NCBI RefSeq assembly: GCF_003576475.1
Contig: NZ_QWGR01000012.1
Span: forward strand, 62,001-126,000
From: Maribellus luteus
GTDB lineage: Bacteria; Bacteroidota; Bacteroidia; Bacteroidales; Prolixibacteraceae
Length of the DNA: 64,000 nucleotides
Direction of reading: 5' to 3'
This document shows, piece after piece, positions 18,378-28,149 of this stretch; positions within the stretch are counted from its first letter, which is position 1, and each line of letters opens with the position of its first letter. The notes below the pieces were generated by a model. It made no database searches, had not been told where the DNA came from, and saw only the letters and a program-made list of their open reading frames with translations. The position numbers were made by a program, and so were the translations under genes.

Positions 18378-18989
18378 ATGAATGTAAGACGTATCTCCAT
18401 CATTACGGGTGCCAGCTACCTGATCATATTTTTTGCCGCTATTTTTGCCAATTTCTTTGTGCTCGAATCGCTCAAACAAAACCCGCTGGAAACCATCGCG
18501 GAGCAAAACATGATGGTGCGCTGGGGGATCATGGCCTTTTTAATAACTGCTGTATTTGATGTGGTAGTGGCCTGGGGGCTTTTCGAATTGTACAGCAAAC
18601 ATCAGCTTACCCGCCTAAGCACTTATTTCAGGATACTCCACGCAGTACTTATGGGAGGCGCTGTTTTTTCGCTGGTACTTACGCTGAGTTCGGACTCTGC
18701 ACCCGAGATCGCAAGCCATGTGGATACTTTCAACATCATCTGGCTGATCGGATTGTTTTTCTTTGGCGTTCATCTGATCCTGCTGTCTGCCATCATTCCG
18801 AAACCCAAATGGATCGCCTTTTTCCTGCTGGTATCCGGAATCATGTACATGGTGGATACCACCGCCCATTTTGTATTGCCCGAGTATGACCGTTTGGCCG
18901 GAATTTTCTTGGCTCTGGTAGCCGTTCCCAGTATTTTGGGTGAAATGGCGTTCACGGTTTGGTTGCTGGTAAAAGGGGGGAAGGAATGA
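18378..18989 (+). CDS. DUF4386 family integral membrane protein
   Basis: A 203-residue protein with six hydrophobic membrane segments. It opens with RISIITGASYLIIFFAAIFANFF, the N-terminal pattern of DUF4386 proteins. The length and the spacing of the helices fit that family, whose function is unknown. It is a single-gene unit after the tandem hairpins at 18152-18248. Confidence 0.75.
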   Translation: MNVRRISIITGASYLIIFFAAIFANFFVLESLKQNPLETIAEQNMMVRWGIMAFLITAVFDVVVAWGLFELYSKHQLTRLSTYFRILHAVLMGGAVFSLVLTLSSDSAPEIASHVDTFNIIWLIGLFFFGVHLILLSAIIPKPKWIAFFLLVSGIMYMVDTTAHFVLPEYDRLAGIFLALVAVPSILGEMAFTVWLLVKGGKE

Positions 18990-19457
18990 AGTCGTGGTTG
19001 TGTTATGCAATAGGCATACCGGGTATAGGTTGTGGTTGGGTTTGCGCAGATTTAACAAGTCGAATCTTCAGTTTAGGTCGGATACTCAGACTCTCGTTTT
19101 ATTGCACTCCACTAACTAAACCGTAATATCTGGTGATTTTTAAAAAACACATAAGAGCCCAGGCCTTATTGCAACAGAAATTCATCAACGTCAATAGTTC
19201 AGAACCCGAGCTAGAAAGAGGAAGCGCCTTGGCTACTTTTCCAGAGACATTGCATATATTCTTACAATGTTTCACGCTGTTCTTTGAAACAAAGAGAGAT
19301 GCAATCTGTTGTAAGACTTGAATGTTAAACGAAGAACTTTAGTTTAATCCAATAAACAGATAGAAACACCCGGCCGGTGACTTTGCATTTCGTGTAAACG
19401 AGGTGGCTTTGAATCGGATAACAGAATTTCAGTGTGATTAAAATAACAGATGGTCCA
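18990..19457. other. intergenic region without a recognisable gene
   Basis: About 470 bp between the DUF4386 and methyltransferase genes. A 62-codon frame from a GTG at 19133 is open, but it has no start context and no family resemblance. I see no tRNA, clear promoter or strong hairpin here. A decayed mobile-element remnant is possible but not demonstrable. Confidence 0.5.
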
Positions 19458-20165
19458 ATGAAGAAATCGACAGTAGAAGAAATCAAACAGCGTTTCGATA
19501 ACGATGTGGAAAGGTTCTCAAACCTTGATACAGGACAGGTCTCGACCATAGATGCAAAAATTTCGTTGGAGCTTATTACAGAAGCTTCGAAGCGAATAGT
19601 GCCTAATGCCGAAAATTTATTGGACGTTGGTTGCGGCGGAGGAAACTATACCTTGATGATGCTCGAAAAAATGGCAAGGCTAAACTGTACCTTGGTTGAT
19701 TTGAGTAAAACGATGCTCGACAAGGCATATGAAAGGGTGTTGCAGCAAACGGATAACGAAGTTACAATTCTGCAAGGCGATATACGGGATGTTGAGCTGC
19801 CCGAAAATCATTTTGATATTATTTTGGCCGGAGCCGTTTTACACCATTTGCGGGATGATAAAGACTGGGAAACAACTTTTGCAAAACTGTTTAAGGTACT
19901 CAAACCAGGTGGTTGCTTAATGATTTCGGACCTGATTGCTCAGGACACCGAAGTTCTGAATAACTATACATGGGAAAAATACGGCGATTATTTAGAGTCG
20001 GCGGGTGGAAAAGACTACCGGGAAAAGGTTTTGGACTATGTTGAGAAAGAAGACTCTCCGAGGTCAATGAACTATCAATTAGATCTTATGAAGCAAGTTG
20101 GATTCAGAAAGGTTGAAATTTTGCATAAAAACTTGTGCTTTGGTGCATTTGGCGGAATCAAGTAA
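19458..20165 (+). CDS. class I SAM-dependent methyltransferase
   Basis: From the ATG at 19458 the protein has 235 residues; a GTG 8 codons upstream is also in frame. Motif I is LLDVGCGGGNYTLMM. Motif II is an acidic strand end at CTLVDLSKTML. The post-motif region FDIILAGAVLHHLRDD and LKPGGCLMISD complete a Rossmann methyltransferase of the UbiE/Methyltransf_11 type. The substrate is unknown. It stands alone on the plus strand, with an 85-nt gap to the next gene. Confidence 0.82.
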   Translation: MKKSTVEEIKQRFDNDVERFSNLDTGQVSTIDAKISLELITEASKRIVPNAENLLDVGCGGGNYTLMMLEKMARLNCTLVDLSKTMLDKAYERVLQQTDNEVTILQGDIRDVELPENHFDIILAGAVLHHLRDDKDWETTFAKLFKVLKPGGCLMISDLIAQDTEVLNNYTWEKYGDYLESAGGKDYREKVLDYVEKEDSPRSMNYQLDLMKQVGFRKVEILHKNLCFGAFGGIK

Positions 20166-20250
20166 TGGTGTTACTTGACTCCTCAGACTGTGAATGGAAA
20201 GCCAATCGGTTGTTCGGTAAAATTTGCAATAACTAATTCGAGAGCATACA

Positions 20251-21114
20251 ATGAAGCAAATACTTTTCCTTTTATTCCTATTATTTTCCGCGTGTTCCGT
20301 TCAAACAAAAGAAACGCAGCCCGGTAAAGAAGAAACCGTGGAAACAAAGTGTGATAAAATTAAGGTACTCAATATGGGTATTTTTCACTTTGGCTATACA
20401 TCTGATGCACACAAAACCGAGTTTGATGAAGAGAGCAAAGAAGCCCAAAAAGAGGTGCGCGAAATTTCGGAGATGATCGCTAAATTCCGTCCAACCATCA
20501 TTTGTGTGGAGAAACTTCCGGAGAAAAATGATGAACTGAATGCAGCTTACCGGGCGTTCCTGGAAAATCCTTCAGAGTTAAGCACCAAGGATGGAGAAAT
20601 AAGCATGATTGCGTTTGACGTGGCGCGATTGAGCAAGGTTGAAAAACTTTATGGGATCGATCATCACATGGGCTACAATTACAGCCTTGGCGATTTTATC
20701 GAAAACAGCCCCGATTATACCAACTCGATTGACCCTGAAACGTATTTGCAGCTCACCAACGATCCGTTTAAGGATTATCCTGAAATGGCGGAACGCGAAA
20801 AAAATTACGACAAACTTTCGTTGCTGGAGAAATTAAAACTGATAAATGAGCCTTTGTACCTGGATTATTCAATCAATACCAACGCTGACAAATTGCTGTA
20901 CGTAGGAATAGATGATGGATTTGAAGGAGCGGATAATGCCGCTTTGTTTTACCAACGAAACATGCGGATTTATTCGAACCTGAACCGGATACCCATGACA
21001 AAGGAAGACCGGGTGTTTATCCTGATGGGAGCTGCTCATACCGCTTTTCTGCGGGAGTTTATAAAAAGGAGTCCCAAGTTCGAGATGGCTAATACCCTGG
21101 ACTATCTGAAATAG
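20251..21114 (+). CDS. DUF5694 family lipoprotein
   Basis: A 287-residue protein with a lipoprotein signal (LLFLLFSACSVQ, cysteine at residue 15). The body contains KVLNMGIFHFGYTSDAH near residue 35, RPTIICVEKLP and a C-terminal RVFILMGAAHTAFLREF. These are features of DUF5694 proteins, which resemble the TraB/ChaN haem-binding or protease-like fold. No function is established. It converges on the gamma-glutamyltransferase gene. Confidence 0.72.
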   Translation: MKQILFLLFLLFSACSVQTKETQPGKEETVETKCDKIKVLNMGIFHFGYTSDAHKTEFDEESKEAQKEVREISEMIAKFRPTIICVEKLPEKNDELNAAYRAFLENPSELSTKDGEISMIAFDVARLSKVEKLYGIDHHMGYNYSLGDFIENSPDYTNSIDPETYLQLTNDPFKDYPEMAEREKNYDKLSLLEKLKLINEPLYLDYSINTNADKLLYVGIDDGFEGADNAALFYQRNMRIYSNLNRIPMTKEDRVFILMGAAHTAFLREFIKRSPKFEMANTLDYLK

Positions 21115-21186
21115 CAGCGGCAATTATACTGGCTGCAATCTTCGCCTCAGCCTTCGCCTCCGCCTTGTTCTTGTTTCCCGCTTTTT

Positions 21187-22878
21187 CTAATACCCCGCCG
21201 CCTGTCCGTCTTTTCGCGATTCGGAAGCGCCGTAATACACCTGGTTTTTGCTGTCCCATAGAATGGCCTGGTAGCCGCCGTAAGGGCCAAAGTCGAAACC
21301 AATTTTATGGCCCATCTGCATCAGTGTTCGAATGGTTTCGTAAGGAATGCCGCTTTCGAGTGTTAGCTGCCCGCCGTCGGTCATCTGTTCTCCTCCCGTC
21401 GGATCGCTCGAGCCCGTGTGCTGGATGCGTGGTGCGTCGCCGGCTTCCTGTATGTTCATCCCAAAATCGATGATGTTGCAAATGATCTGTACATGGCCCT
21501 GCGGTTGCATGTCGCCGCCCATTACTCCAAAACTCAGGAAAGGCTCGCCGTCTTTTGTGACAAAAGCCGGAATAATGGTGTGAAACGGCCGTTTGTGTGG
21601 TTCGTAAACATTCATATGCCCTTCTTCGAGCGAAAACAACTCACCGCGGTCCTGTAATATAAAACCGAGTTTACCGGGTGTCATACCCGAGCCCATTCCG
21701 CGGAAGTTACTTTGGATGAGCGAAACCATGTTTCCTTCTTCGTCGGCAGTGGTCAGGTAAATGGTATTTCCATGTTCCATGCCCCACGCGGGATAGCTGC
21801 GTGCAGCCCGCTTCGGATTGATCATGGAAGCCTGTTTCTTTCCGTATGCATCCGAGATCAGCTCTTCTACGGGCAGGTCGTTGAAATCGGGATCGGAGTA
21901 ATATTGGGCACGGTCTTCAAATGCCAGTTTTTTGGCTTCTACAAAATAGTGGATGTACTCAGGCGAACCAAAGCCCATCGAAGGCACATCGAAGTTTTTC
22001 AGGATGTTGAGCATTTCCAGTGCGGCAGTTCCCTGTCCGTTGGGCGGGAGTTCCCACACATCGTAACCGCGGTAATTCACCGAAATCGGTTCCACCCATT
22101 CCGAACGGTGGTCTTCAAAATCTCTCATGCTGAGAAAACCACCCTGTTCACGAATATAACTTACAATCTTTTGCGCGATTTCACCTTTATAGAACTCATC
22201 GCGGCCTTTTTCTGCAAGCAACTTCAGCGTATTGGCGAGGTACGGATTTTTAAAAATTTCACCTTTCTCTGGCGCTTTGCCATCGGGCATGAAAATTTCT
22301 TCAAACCCGGGATATTTTTTCAGGCTCTGCGCATTCCGGCCCCAGTAATAGGCAATCAACTCACTTAATGGAAATCCGTTTTCAGCATATGAAATGGCTG
22401 GATTCAGTACTTCTTTCATAGGTAGTTTGCCAAATTTGTTGTGGAGCTCGAACCAGCCGTCCACACAGCCGGGCACCGAAACCGGCAATGGCCCCAACGC
22501 CGGTATTTTCGTGTAGCCGTTTTCCTTGAAATAGTCAAGCGTCAGGTCGTAGGGCGAGCGGCCACTGGCATTTAATCCGTAAAGTTTTTTTGTCTTGGCA
22601 TCCCACACAATCGCAAAAAGATCGCCACCCATTCCGTTGCCAGTGGGTTCTACTAGTCCGAGAACTGCGTTGGCTGCAATGGCTGCATCAATGGCATTTC
22701 CGCCAGCTTTTAGTATGTCGAGCGCTGCCTGTGTCGCCAGTGGCTGACTGGTACAGGCCATTCCATGTTGGGCAATTACTTCGCTGCGGGTAGCGAATGT
22801 TTTGCCGGTGATCCGGTCTTGTGAATAGGAAATATGAGAAAGGATAAGGCCCGTAAGAATCAGTAAATATTTTTTCAT
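21187..22878 (-). CDS. ggt: gamma-glutamyltransferase family protein
   Basis: A 563-residue exported Ntn-hydrolase. The signal peptide is MKKYLLILTGLILSHISYSQ. The N-terminal GNAIDAAIAANAVLGLVEP and GNGMGGDLFAIVWD are typical of the large subunit. The expected autocleavage site and catalytic threonine lie in HGNTIYLTTADEEGNMVS, near residue 375. These enzymes cleave the gamma-glutamyl bond of glutathione and related compounds in the periplasm; some relatives act on cephalosporins or other amides. The oxyanion glycine pair near residue 455 (GVMGGDMQPQGH) is present. It is a single-gene unit. Confidence 0.88.
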   Translation of the reverse strand: MKKYLLILTGLILSHISYSQDRITGKTFATRSEVIAQHGMACTSQPLATQAALDILKAGGNAIDAAIAANAVLGLVEPTGNGMGGDLFAIVWDAKTKKLYGLNASGRSPYDLTLDYFKENGYTKIPALGPLPVSVPGCVDGWFELHNKFGKLPMKEVLNPAISYAENGFPLSELIAYYWGRNAQSLKKYPGFEEIFMPDGKAPEKGEIFKNPYLANTLKLLAEKGRDEFYKGEIAQKIVSYIREQGGFLSMRDFEDHRSEWVEPISVNYRGYDVWELPPNGQGTAALEMLNILKNFDVPSMGFGSPEYIHYFVEAKKLAFEDRAQYYSDPDFNDLPVEELISDAYGKKQASMINPKRAARSYPAWGMEHGNTIYLTTADEEGNMVSLIQSNFRGMGSGMTPGKLGFILQDRGELFSLEEGHMNVYEPHKRPFHTIIPAFVTKDGEPFLSFGVMGGDMQPQGHVQIICNIIDFGMNIQEAGDAPRIQHTGSSDPTGGEQMTDGGQLTLESGIPYETIRTLMQMGHKIGFDFGPYGGYQAILWDSKNQVYYGASESRKDGQAAGY

Positions 22879-22952
22879 AGGATAGAATTTTATAATTCAC
22901 GTGGATCAATAAAAGTAGAAAAAATCTGGCAGCCATTTCTTGTTAATTCGAC

Positions 22953-22990
22953 CGAAACTTTGAACTTTGAGCATTGAACACTTAACTATC
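22953..22990. repeat. short degenerate heptamer tract
   Basis: CTTTGAA, CTTTGAG, CATTGAA and CACTTAA run in a 7-nt phase just before the AddB-like start codon. It is the reverse complement of the AGTTCAA heptamers seen at 230-350 and 58680-60280. Confidence 0.55.
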
Positions 22991-22992
22991 GT

Positions 22993-25848
22993 ATGGAACG
23001 TTTTCTCTCGCAATGTGCGCAATACATATACAAAAAGCATTCTGAAGAATTAAAGGAGGTTTGTGTGGTTTTTCCGAACCGCCGGTCGGGTGTGTTTTTT
23101 ACTGCCTATCTTCAGAAGTGTATCGAAACTCCGGTAATTGCACCAAAAGTAATTACGGTGAACGAGTGGATGGGTACGTACTCTGAATGGCACACCGGCG
23201 ACAAGTTGCAATTGATTTCGCTCTTGTATGATGTGTTTTGCAAACACACGAAAACCACCGAAACCTTTGATGAATTCTATTTCTGGGGCGAAATTCTGCT
23301 GTCGGATTTTAACGACATCGACCGCTACCTGGTAAACGCCAAAGATCTGTTTACCAACATTTCGGACCTGAAAGAAATTGAATCGATTTTTGACTATCTC
23401 ACGCCCGAGCAGAAAAAGGCGCTGGAGCATTTTTGGGGAAGTATGGCCGTGGCAGATAAAAAAGGTTTTAAGGAAAAATACATTTCTATATGGGATAAGT
23501 TGTACCCGGTGTATGCCGGTTTTAAACAGGAATTGCAGAAACAGCAGCTGGCTTTTCCCGGAATGATCGACCGGAGAGTGGTGGAGCGTTTAAAAGAGGA
23601 AACACTTGAATTCCCGTTCCAAAAATATTACATCGTTGGATTGAATGCCCTGAACAAATGTGAGATCGAGTTTTTTTCATATTTGCAAAAACAAGGAAGG
23701 GCTGCTTTTTTGTGGGATTACGACGATGCTTATTTAAAGGATGAAAACAACGAAGCCGGATTTTTTATGCGCGAAAACCTACGACGATTTCCGGCGCCCG
23801 AAGATTTTGAGCTAAATCCGGAGTTGTTCAATCATCGCAAAAATATGAAACTGGTAGCTGTTTCTTCGGTATACGGACAGTCGCAGCAAATTCCAAATTT
23901 TCTGAAAGAAACTACCAACGATTACCGTCCGGTTTTTGACAACACTGCTGTGGTGCTGGCCGATGAATCGCTGTTGTTTTCGGCCCTCGGAGCTATTCCT
24001 GACGAAATAGGGAAGGTAAACATTACCATGGGCTACCCGGTGCGGAATTCGGTAGTGTATGGTTTTCTGATGCTCCTGGTTGCCCTGTTAAAGAACAAAC
24101 GAAAAGGGGAGAAGGGATTTTCGGCTTATCATCGTTATGTCACCGATATTCTGAACCACCAGTTGTTGTGCGAGACTGAGCCTGCCAAAGCAAAGGCTTT
24201 TGTTGCCGATCTGAAGCTCAGGAACCGGATTACACTGGAGCTGGCGGGTATTGATTTTTCACCTTTGCACAAAGAGATATTTTCCCTGCCCAATAAGACC
24301 AGCGAATACAGCCCTTATTTTTTGGGGGTATTGGGAATGTTTTATCAGCAATTTAAAAAGGCTGAAAATGCAGATTCAATGCTGCTCGAGTTGATTTATT
24401 CGATCTATCAGGCCATTGAAAAGCTGGGTGCAGTGGTGAAAAGTACCCTCGAAAATCAACAGCGCGAAATCAGCGAAGCAGTTTACTTTCGGCTTTTCTC
24501 GCAGTATCTGGGGCAGGTTTCGGTTTCGTTTGAAGGAGAGCCGCTGAGTGGGCTTCAGGTAATGGGAATTCTGGAAACCCGCTGTCTTGATTTTGAAAAC
24601 CTGATTATACTTGGGTTGAACGAAAACAAATGGCCGAGAAAATTTACGGCTCCTTCGTTTATCCCTTTCAATATTCGCCTTGGTTTTGGCTTGCCCGGCA
24701 TCGACGAACAGGATGCGATGTATGCCTATTATTTCTACCGGCTGGTGCAACGCGCGAAGAATGTAACGGCCACCTATAGCGTGGTAAAAGAAGGGATTAA
24801 TACGGGAGAACTCAGTCGTTACGGATATCAGCTCCAATACGATACGGTACATAAACCCGAAATGCTAAACCTCGATTTTGCTTTTGCCAACGATCCGGTG
24901 GAAGGCATTCAGATGGAAAGCTCGTCCGAAATTGCGCAACGTTTGTTGGATAAGAATACAGAGGATCATCCGCTTTCGCCAAGTGCGATCAACACCTATT
25001 TGAATTGCCGGTTAAAGTTCTATTTCCGCTATGTAGCTGGCCTGCCCGAGCCTGATGAGGTGAAGGAAGAAATTGACGGGGTGGTTTTTGGGAACATTTT
25101 TCATGATACCATGGAGGCTTTGTATGCGCCGTTTGTCGGAAAGGTGATAGATAAACCGGATCTGGACCGGATTCTGGCTGACAAGGTAAATCTTAACAAT
25201 GAAATTACGCGCCAAATCGCTATTCACTACCTGAAATTAAAAGAGCCACTGAAGGGACCGGTGAAACTGGAAGGCGCCACTTTGCTGATTTTCGAAAATA
25301 TAAAGACCTATTTGCGGCAGTTAATAAAGCGCGACAAGGAAATTGCTCCGTTTACGATTATCAGCCTTGAAACCAAATATAAGCGAACTCTTCAGGTGCA
25401 GGGAAGGCCGGTTTGGGTAGGTGGAACCATCGACCGGGTAGACCAGCTCAAGGGTAAATACCGGGTGATCGATTACAAAACCGGGAAAGTGGAAAACCTG
25501 GTTTTAAACGATGTGAACGAGCTTTTTGAACGCGATGCAAAAGAACCTAAAAAAACAATTCTTCAGGCTTTGGTTTACGTGTGGGGGCTGGAAGGAAATG
25601 GAGCTGATAAGGAAGTCTATCCGGCCATATACGGTTTGCATAAGATTTTCGAAGAGAACTTTTCTCCTGATATTACCTTGAAAAAGGACAAAGCGGTAGT
25701 TACTTTTGATGAATTGAGAGAGGAGTTTGAAGAGCAGTTGCAGGATCTTGTTACAGAAATTTATTCGGAAAAGAACGTATTTTACCAAACAGAGCACGCC
25801 GATAAATGCAAATATTGTCCGTATAACGGTATCTGCCGGCGGCATTAA
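22993..25848 (+). CDS. AddB-like PD-(D/E)XK nuclease with Fe-S cluster
   Basis: A 951-residue DNA repair protein related to the AddB subunit of AddAB. The N-terminal two thirds resemble a UvrD-like helicase fold without an intact Walker A motif. The C-terminal nuclease domain contains GTIDRVDQL and RVIDYKTG, the catalytic PD-(D/E)XK residues. Cys672 together with Cys939, Cys942 and Cys948 (CKYCPYNGIC) matches the C...CxxCx5C cluster of AddB nucleases. Its AddA helicase partner is not in the window, although the two are often adjacent in Bacteroidota. Roles in double-strand-break end processing are inferred from the family. Confidence 0.85.
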   Translation: MERFLSQCAQYIYKKHSEELKEVCVVFPNRRSGVFFTAYLQKCIETPVIAPKVITVNEWMGTYSEWHTGDKLQLISLLYDVFCKHTKTTETFDEFYFWGEILLSDFNDIDRYLVNAKDLFTNISDLKEIESIFDYLTPEQKKALEHFWGSMAVADKKGFKEKYISIWDKLYPVYAGFKQELQKQQLAFPGMIDRRVVERLKEETLEFPFQKYYIVGLNALNKCEIEFFSYLQKQGRAAFLWDYDDAYLKDENNEAGFFMRENLRRFPAPEDFELNPELFNHRKNMKLVAVSSVYGQSQQIPNFLKETTNDYRPVFDNTAVVLADESLLFSALGAIPDEIGKVNITMGYPVRNSVVYGFLMLLVALLKNKRKGEKGFSAYHRYVTDILNHQLLCETEPAKAKAFVADLKLRNRITLELAGIDFSPLHKEIFSLPNKTSEYSPYFLGVLGMFYQQFKKAENADSMLLELIYSIYQAIEKLGAVVKSTLENQQREISEAVYFRLFSQYLGQVSVSFEGEPLSGLQVMGILETRCLDFENLIILGLNENKWPRKFTAPSFIPFNIRLGFGLPGIDEQDAMYAYYFYRLVQRAKNVTATYSVVKEGINTGELSRYGYQLQYDTVHKPEMLNLDFAFANDPVEGIQMESSSEIAQRLLDKNTEDHPLSPSAINTYLNCRLKFYFRYVAGLPEPDEVKEEIDGVVFGNIFHDTMEALYAPFVGKVIDKPDLDRILADKVNLNNEITRQIAIHYLKLKEPLKGPVKLEGATLLIFENIKTYLRQLIKRDKEIAPFTIISLETKYKRTLQVQGRPVWVGGTIDRVDQLKGKYRVIDYKTGKVENLVLNDVNELFERDAKEPKKTILQALVYVWGLEGNGADKEVYPAIYGLHKIFEENFSPDITLKKDKAVVTFDELREEFEEQLQDLVTEIYSEKNVFYQTEHADKCKYCPYNGICRRH

Positions 25849-25995
25849 CCCTTAGCATATAGCATTAAGAAGCATAAATGATTGAAATTAGATTGAAAAC
25901 AGATGGATGAGGATTGATACAATCCCTTCAATCTCTTCAATCTGAATCAAGATAAAATACCTTGCATCAAAAAGGTAAAAGTGAATTAAAAGGTT

Positions 25996-26625
25996 CTAGG
26001 TCAGGTTGGCGAGGTATTCCAATACCGGGAGCGTTCGAATATAGGCTTCTTCATTGCTTTCCTCTTCGTCGAGCTCGAGTGTGATGGTTGGAATGTTTCT
26101 TTCCACGCCGCAATAGGTTCCAAAAGAGCCGGGAGTAGGGTAGCCAATATCACCTAAAACCGGATAGCCACAGAGTTCCGAAATCTTTTCGGCAATTTCC
26201 CGAGCCGGACCATCGTAGTTTACCACTTTAAAAGGAGCATGGATGGTCATAATCACATCAGGTTTGATGCGTTCAAGGATTTGAACCATGTAGCGCGTTT
26301 CCTCTTCGCTGGCCGCGCTTTCTCCAGAGAAATATTCGTTTTGCTCGGTTTTTTCCCAGTTTTTAGTCGGGTAATTCCGGTTTAGGTCCACTTTGTTGAT
26401 GTTCTGGCGGGTATTGAGGCTCTTTCCCGAATGATTCAAACAAGGAATAAAATAAAGCGCATTCTTAATTTCACTAAAATCGCCTTCTTCTAAATAGCGG
26501 TTGATAATGTATTCTCCCTGTTGTTCGTCGCCGTGGAAAACACCGATAATCAGAATTTTCTTTGATGGAAGGCTTTCCGTTGATCGTTCAATACATTCGA
26601 TTTCCGGATAGGTATTTGCGTCCAT
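25996..26625 (-). CDS. M14-type zinc carboxypeptidase/amidase (MpaA-like)
   Basis: A 209-residue cytosolic enzyme from the ATG at 26625; a GTG 7 codons earlier overlaps the trmD stop and may be used instead. The zinc ligands are visible as HGDEQQGE and TIHAP. VDLNRNYP is the substrate-binding arginine motif, and TITLELDEEE is the expected catalytic glutamate. The closest known role is MpaA, which trims the gamma-D-Glu-mDAP bond of recycled murein peptides. Succinylglutamate-desuccinylase-like activity is the alternative. It is coupled to the upstream trmD. Confidence 0.72.
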   Translation of the reverse strand: MDANTYPEIECIERSTESLPSKKILIIGVFHGDEQQGEYIINRYLEEGDFSEIKNALYFIPCLNHSGKSLNTRQNINKVDLNRNYPTKNWEKTEQNEYFSGESAASEEETRYMVQILERIKPDVIMTIHAPFKVVNYDGPAREIAEKISELCGYPVLGDIGYPTPGSFGTYCGVERNIPTITLELDEEESNEEAYIRTLPVLEYLANLT

Positions 26626-26638
26626 GTTTGCGTGCTGT

Positions 26639-27328
26639 TTATTCACCTAAATATTTTTTGTACAGATCGGGTCGCAGTTTTTTGGTTCGCTCCACTGCCT
26701 GCTCGTGTTTCCAGTCATCCACCAGCTGATCGTTTCCGCTTAGCAGAATTTCGGGCACTTTCATTCCCTTGTATTCGGCCGGGCGGGTATAAATGGGAGG
26801 ACTCAGCAAATAATCTTGGAAAGAATCGGTGAGGGCAGAGGTTTCGTCCGAAAGTACGCCGGGAATCAGGCGAACAACGCTGTCGGTGATAATTGCCGCT
26901 GCCAGTTCGCCGCCGGTCAGCACATAGTCACCTACCGAAATTTCTTTGGTAACATAGGTATCCCGGATACGCTGGTCAATTCCTTTGTAGTGCCCGCAAA
27001 GGATGATAATGTTTTCGTAAAGCGAGAGAGAATTGGCTTCGCGCTGGTCAAACAGCTTCCCGTCGGGAGTGGTAAAAATGATCTCGTCGTATTCGCGTTG
27101 TGCCTTCAGTGTTTCAATTGCCTTTTCTATGGGTTGAATGGCCATTACCATTCCGGCACCTTTCCCAAACGAATAATCATCTACCCGGCGGTGTTTATCC
27201 TCGGAGTAATCCCGCAGGTTGTGCAGGTGTATTTCAGCCAGTCCTTTTTCCTGAGCCCTTTTGATGATGGAATGGCTGAAGGGGCTTTCCAGAATTTCAG
27301 GCAAAACGGTTATAATGTCGATACGCAT
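26639..27328 (-). CDS. trmD: tRNA (guanine37-N1)-methyltransferase
   Basis: A 229-residue SPOUT methyltransferase that makes m1G37 in tRNAs reading CNN codons and prevents frameshifting. The trefoil-knot signatures [28 protein letters not shown] and the GVLSDETS loop are all present. So are the N-terminal [11 protein letters not shown] and the [15 protein letters not shown] loop. The length is normal. In many genomes trmD sits with rpsP-rimM-rplS, but here it heads a two-gene unit with the M14 peptidase, which starts at or just after its stop. Confidence 0.95.
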   Translation of the reverse strand: MRIDIITVLPEILESPFSHSIIKRAQEKGLAEIHLHNLRDYSEDKHRRVDDYSFGKGAGMVMAIQPIEKAIETLKAQREYDEIIFTTPDGKLFDQREANSLSLYENIIILCGHYKGIDQRIRDTYVTKEISVGDYVLTGGELAAAIITDSVVRLIPGVLSDETSALTDSFQDYLLSPPIYTRPAEYKGMKVPEILLSGNDQLVDDWKHEQAVERTKKLRPDLYKKYLGE

Positions 27329-27414
27329 TTTTCAAATTTTGCCCAAAGGTAAAAATAAATTCAGCGTCTCAATCGCTTAATAGATACATCCAGAAAACTA
27401 GATAATATGTCAAT

Positions 27415-27460
27415 GAGTCATTTGTTTTTACTTAAAGATGACTATGTGTCATTTGTTTTT
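27415..27460. promoter_or_regulatory. direct repeat upstream of hsp20, possible regulator site
   Basis: GAGTCATTTGTTTTT at 27415-27429 recurs as GTGTCATTTGTTTTT at 27446-27460, a 31-nt period or about three helical turns. Inside the second copy ATGAC and GTCAT form a small dyad (27438-27452). The pair lies just upstream of the predicted hsp20 promoter. No regulator is known for it. Confidence 0.35.
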
Positions 27461-27466
27461 TGATGA

Positions 27467-27498
27467 TTTTGTCGGATTTGACTTGAAAATTGGCTTTG
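27467..27498 (+). promoter_or_regulatory. predicted promoter of hsp20
   Basis: TTTTG at 27467-27471 and TGGCTTTG at 27491-27498 are separated by 19 nt. They match the Bacteroidota -33 TTTG and -7 TAnnTTTG elements except for one base in the -7 box. A start site near 27505 would leave a leader of about 75 nt. Confidence 0.4.
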
Positions 27499-27580
27499 GA
27501 ATAAGAGTTGATTTAAATAGGGCAGATTCGGTTATCGAACGGAAAACAAAAAAATAATTTAAAGAATAGGAGAGTAAGTC

Positions 27581-28027
27581 ATGAATTTAGTAAGATTTCA
27601 AAACCCACGTTACAGCACAAACAGAGTATTGGTTGACGAGTTGTTCAATAATTTTTTCAAAAACGATTACCACGAAAACTATGTGAAAAATTGTGCTTCA
27701 CCAGCTACCAACGTTTTTGAAACGGAAAAAGAATTCAAAATTGAAATTCAGTTACCGGGCTTCTCAAAAGAAGATTTGCAACTGAACTATCAGAATAACC
27801 TCTTATCCATTAAAGTGGAGAAGAAGGAAGAACAAGAAACAAAGGAAGAGTATAAATACGCACACCGCGAATTCGGAGTTTACAATTTCGAGAAACAGTA
27901 CCGTGTGCCCAAATCGGTTGATGCTGAAAAGATTGCGGCACGTTTCGAGAACGGAATTTTAGTAATTGGACTTCCAAAAAAGGAAGAAGCGCTGGAAAAA
28001 GCTCCGATCGAAATTAAGATTTCATAA
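27581..28027 (+). CDS. Hsp20/alpha-crystallin small heat-shock protein
   Basis: A 148-residue cytosolic holdase chaperone. The alpha-crystallin domain covers about residues 40-135, with PATNVFETEKEFKIEIQLPG, the loop FGVYNFEKQYRVP (a variant of the usual F-x-R-x-F) and the terminal strand FENGILVIGLPK. A C-terminal IEIKIS replaces the usual I-x-I tail. An AGGAG ribosome site lies about 9 nt before the ATG. It is a single gene closed by a strong terminator and is expected to respond to heat or oxidative stress. Confidence 0.93.
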   Translation: MNLVRFQNPRYSTNRVLVDELFNNFFKNDYHENYVKNCASPATNVFETEKEFKIEIQLPGFSKEDLQLNYQNNLLSIKVEKKEEQETKEEYKYAHREFGVYNFEKQYRVPKSVDAEKIAARFENGILVIGLPKKEEALEKAPIEIKIS

Positions 28028-28060
28028 TTGGTTTATTTGGGATAGGTTGATTTAAGTAGG

Positions 28061-28089
28061 CCCGTTCATCATCGATGAACGGGTTTTTT
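28061..28089 (+). terminator. intrinsic terminator after hsp20
   Basis: CCCGTTCATC and GATGAACGGG form a perfect 10-bp stem around ATC (28061-28083), followed by six T. It lies 34 nt after the hsp20 stop. Confidence 0.92.
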
Positions 28090-28149
28090 GTTTTAAACCC
28101 GTAAACAATTACTTGGAATACTTAGCTGCATACTTATTTCATACTTCAT

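Noticed and set aside
19133-19321. Plus-strand 62-codon frame before the methyltransferase gene
   Set aside because: The start is GTG without a ribosome site, the peptide resembles no family, and codon use does not resemble neighbouring genes; it is kept only as part of an unassigned gap.
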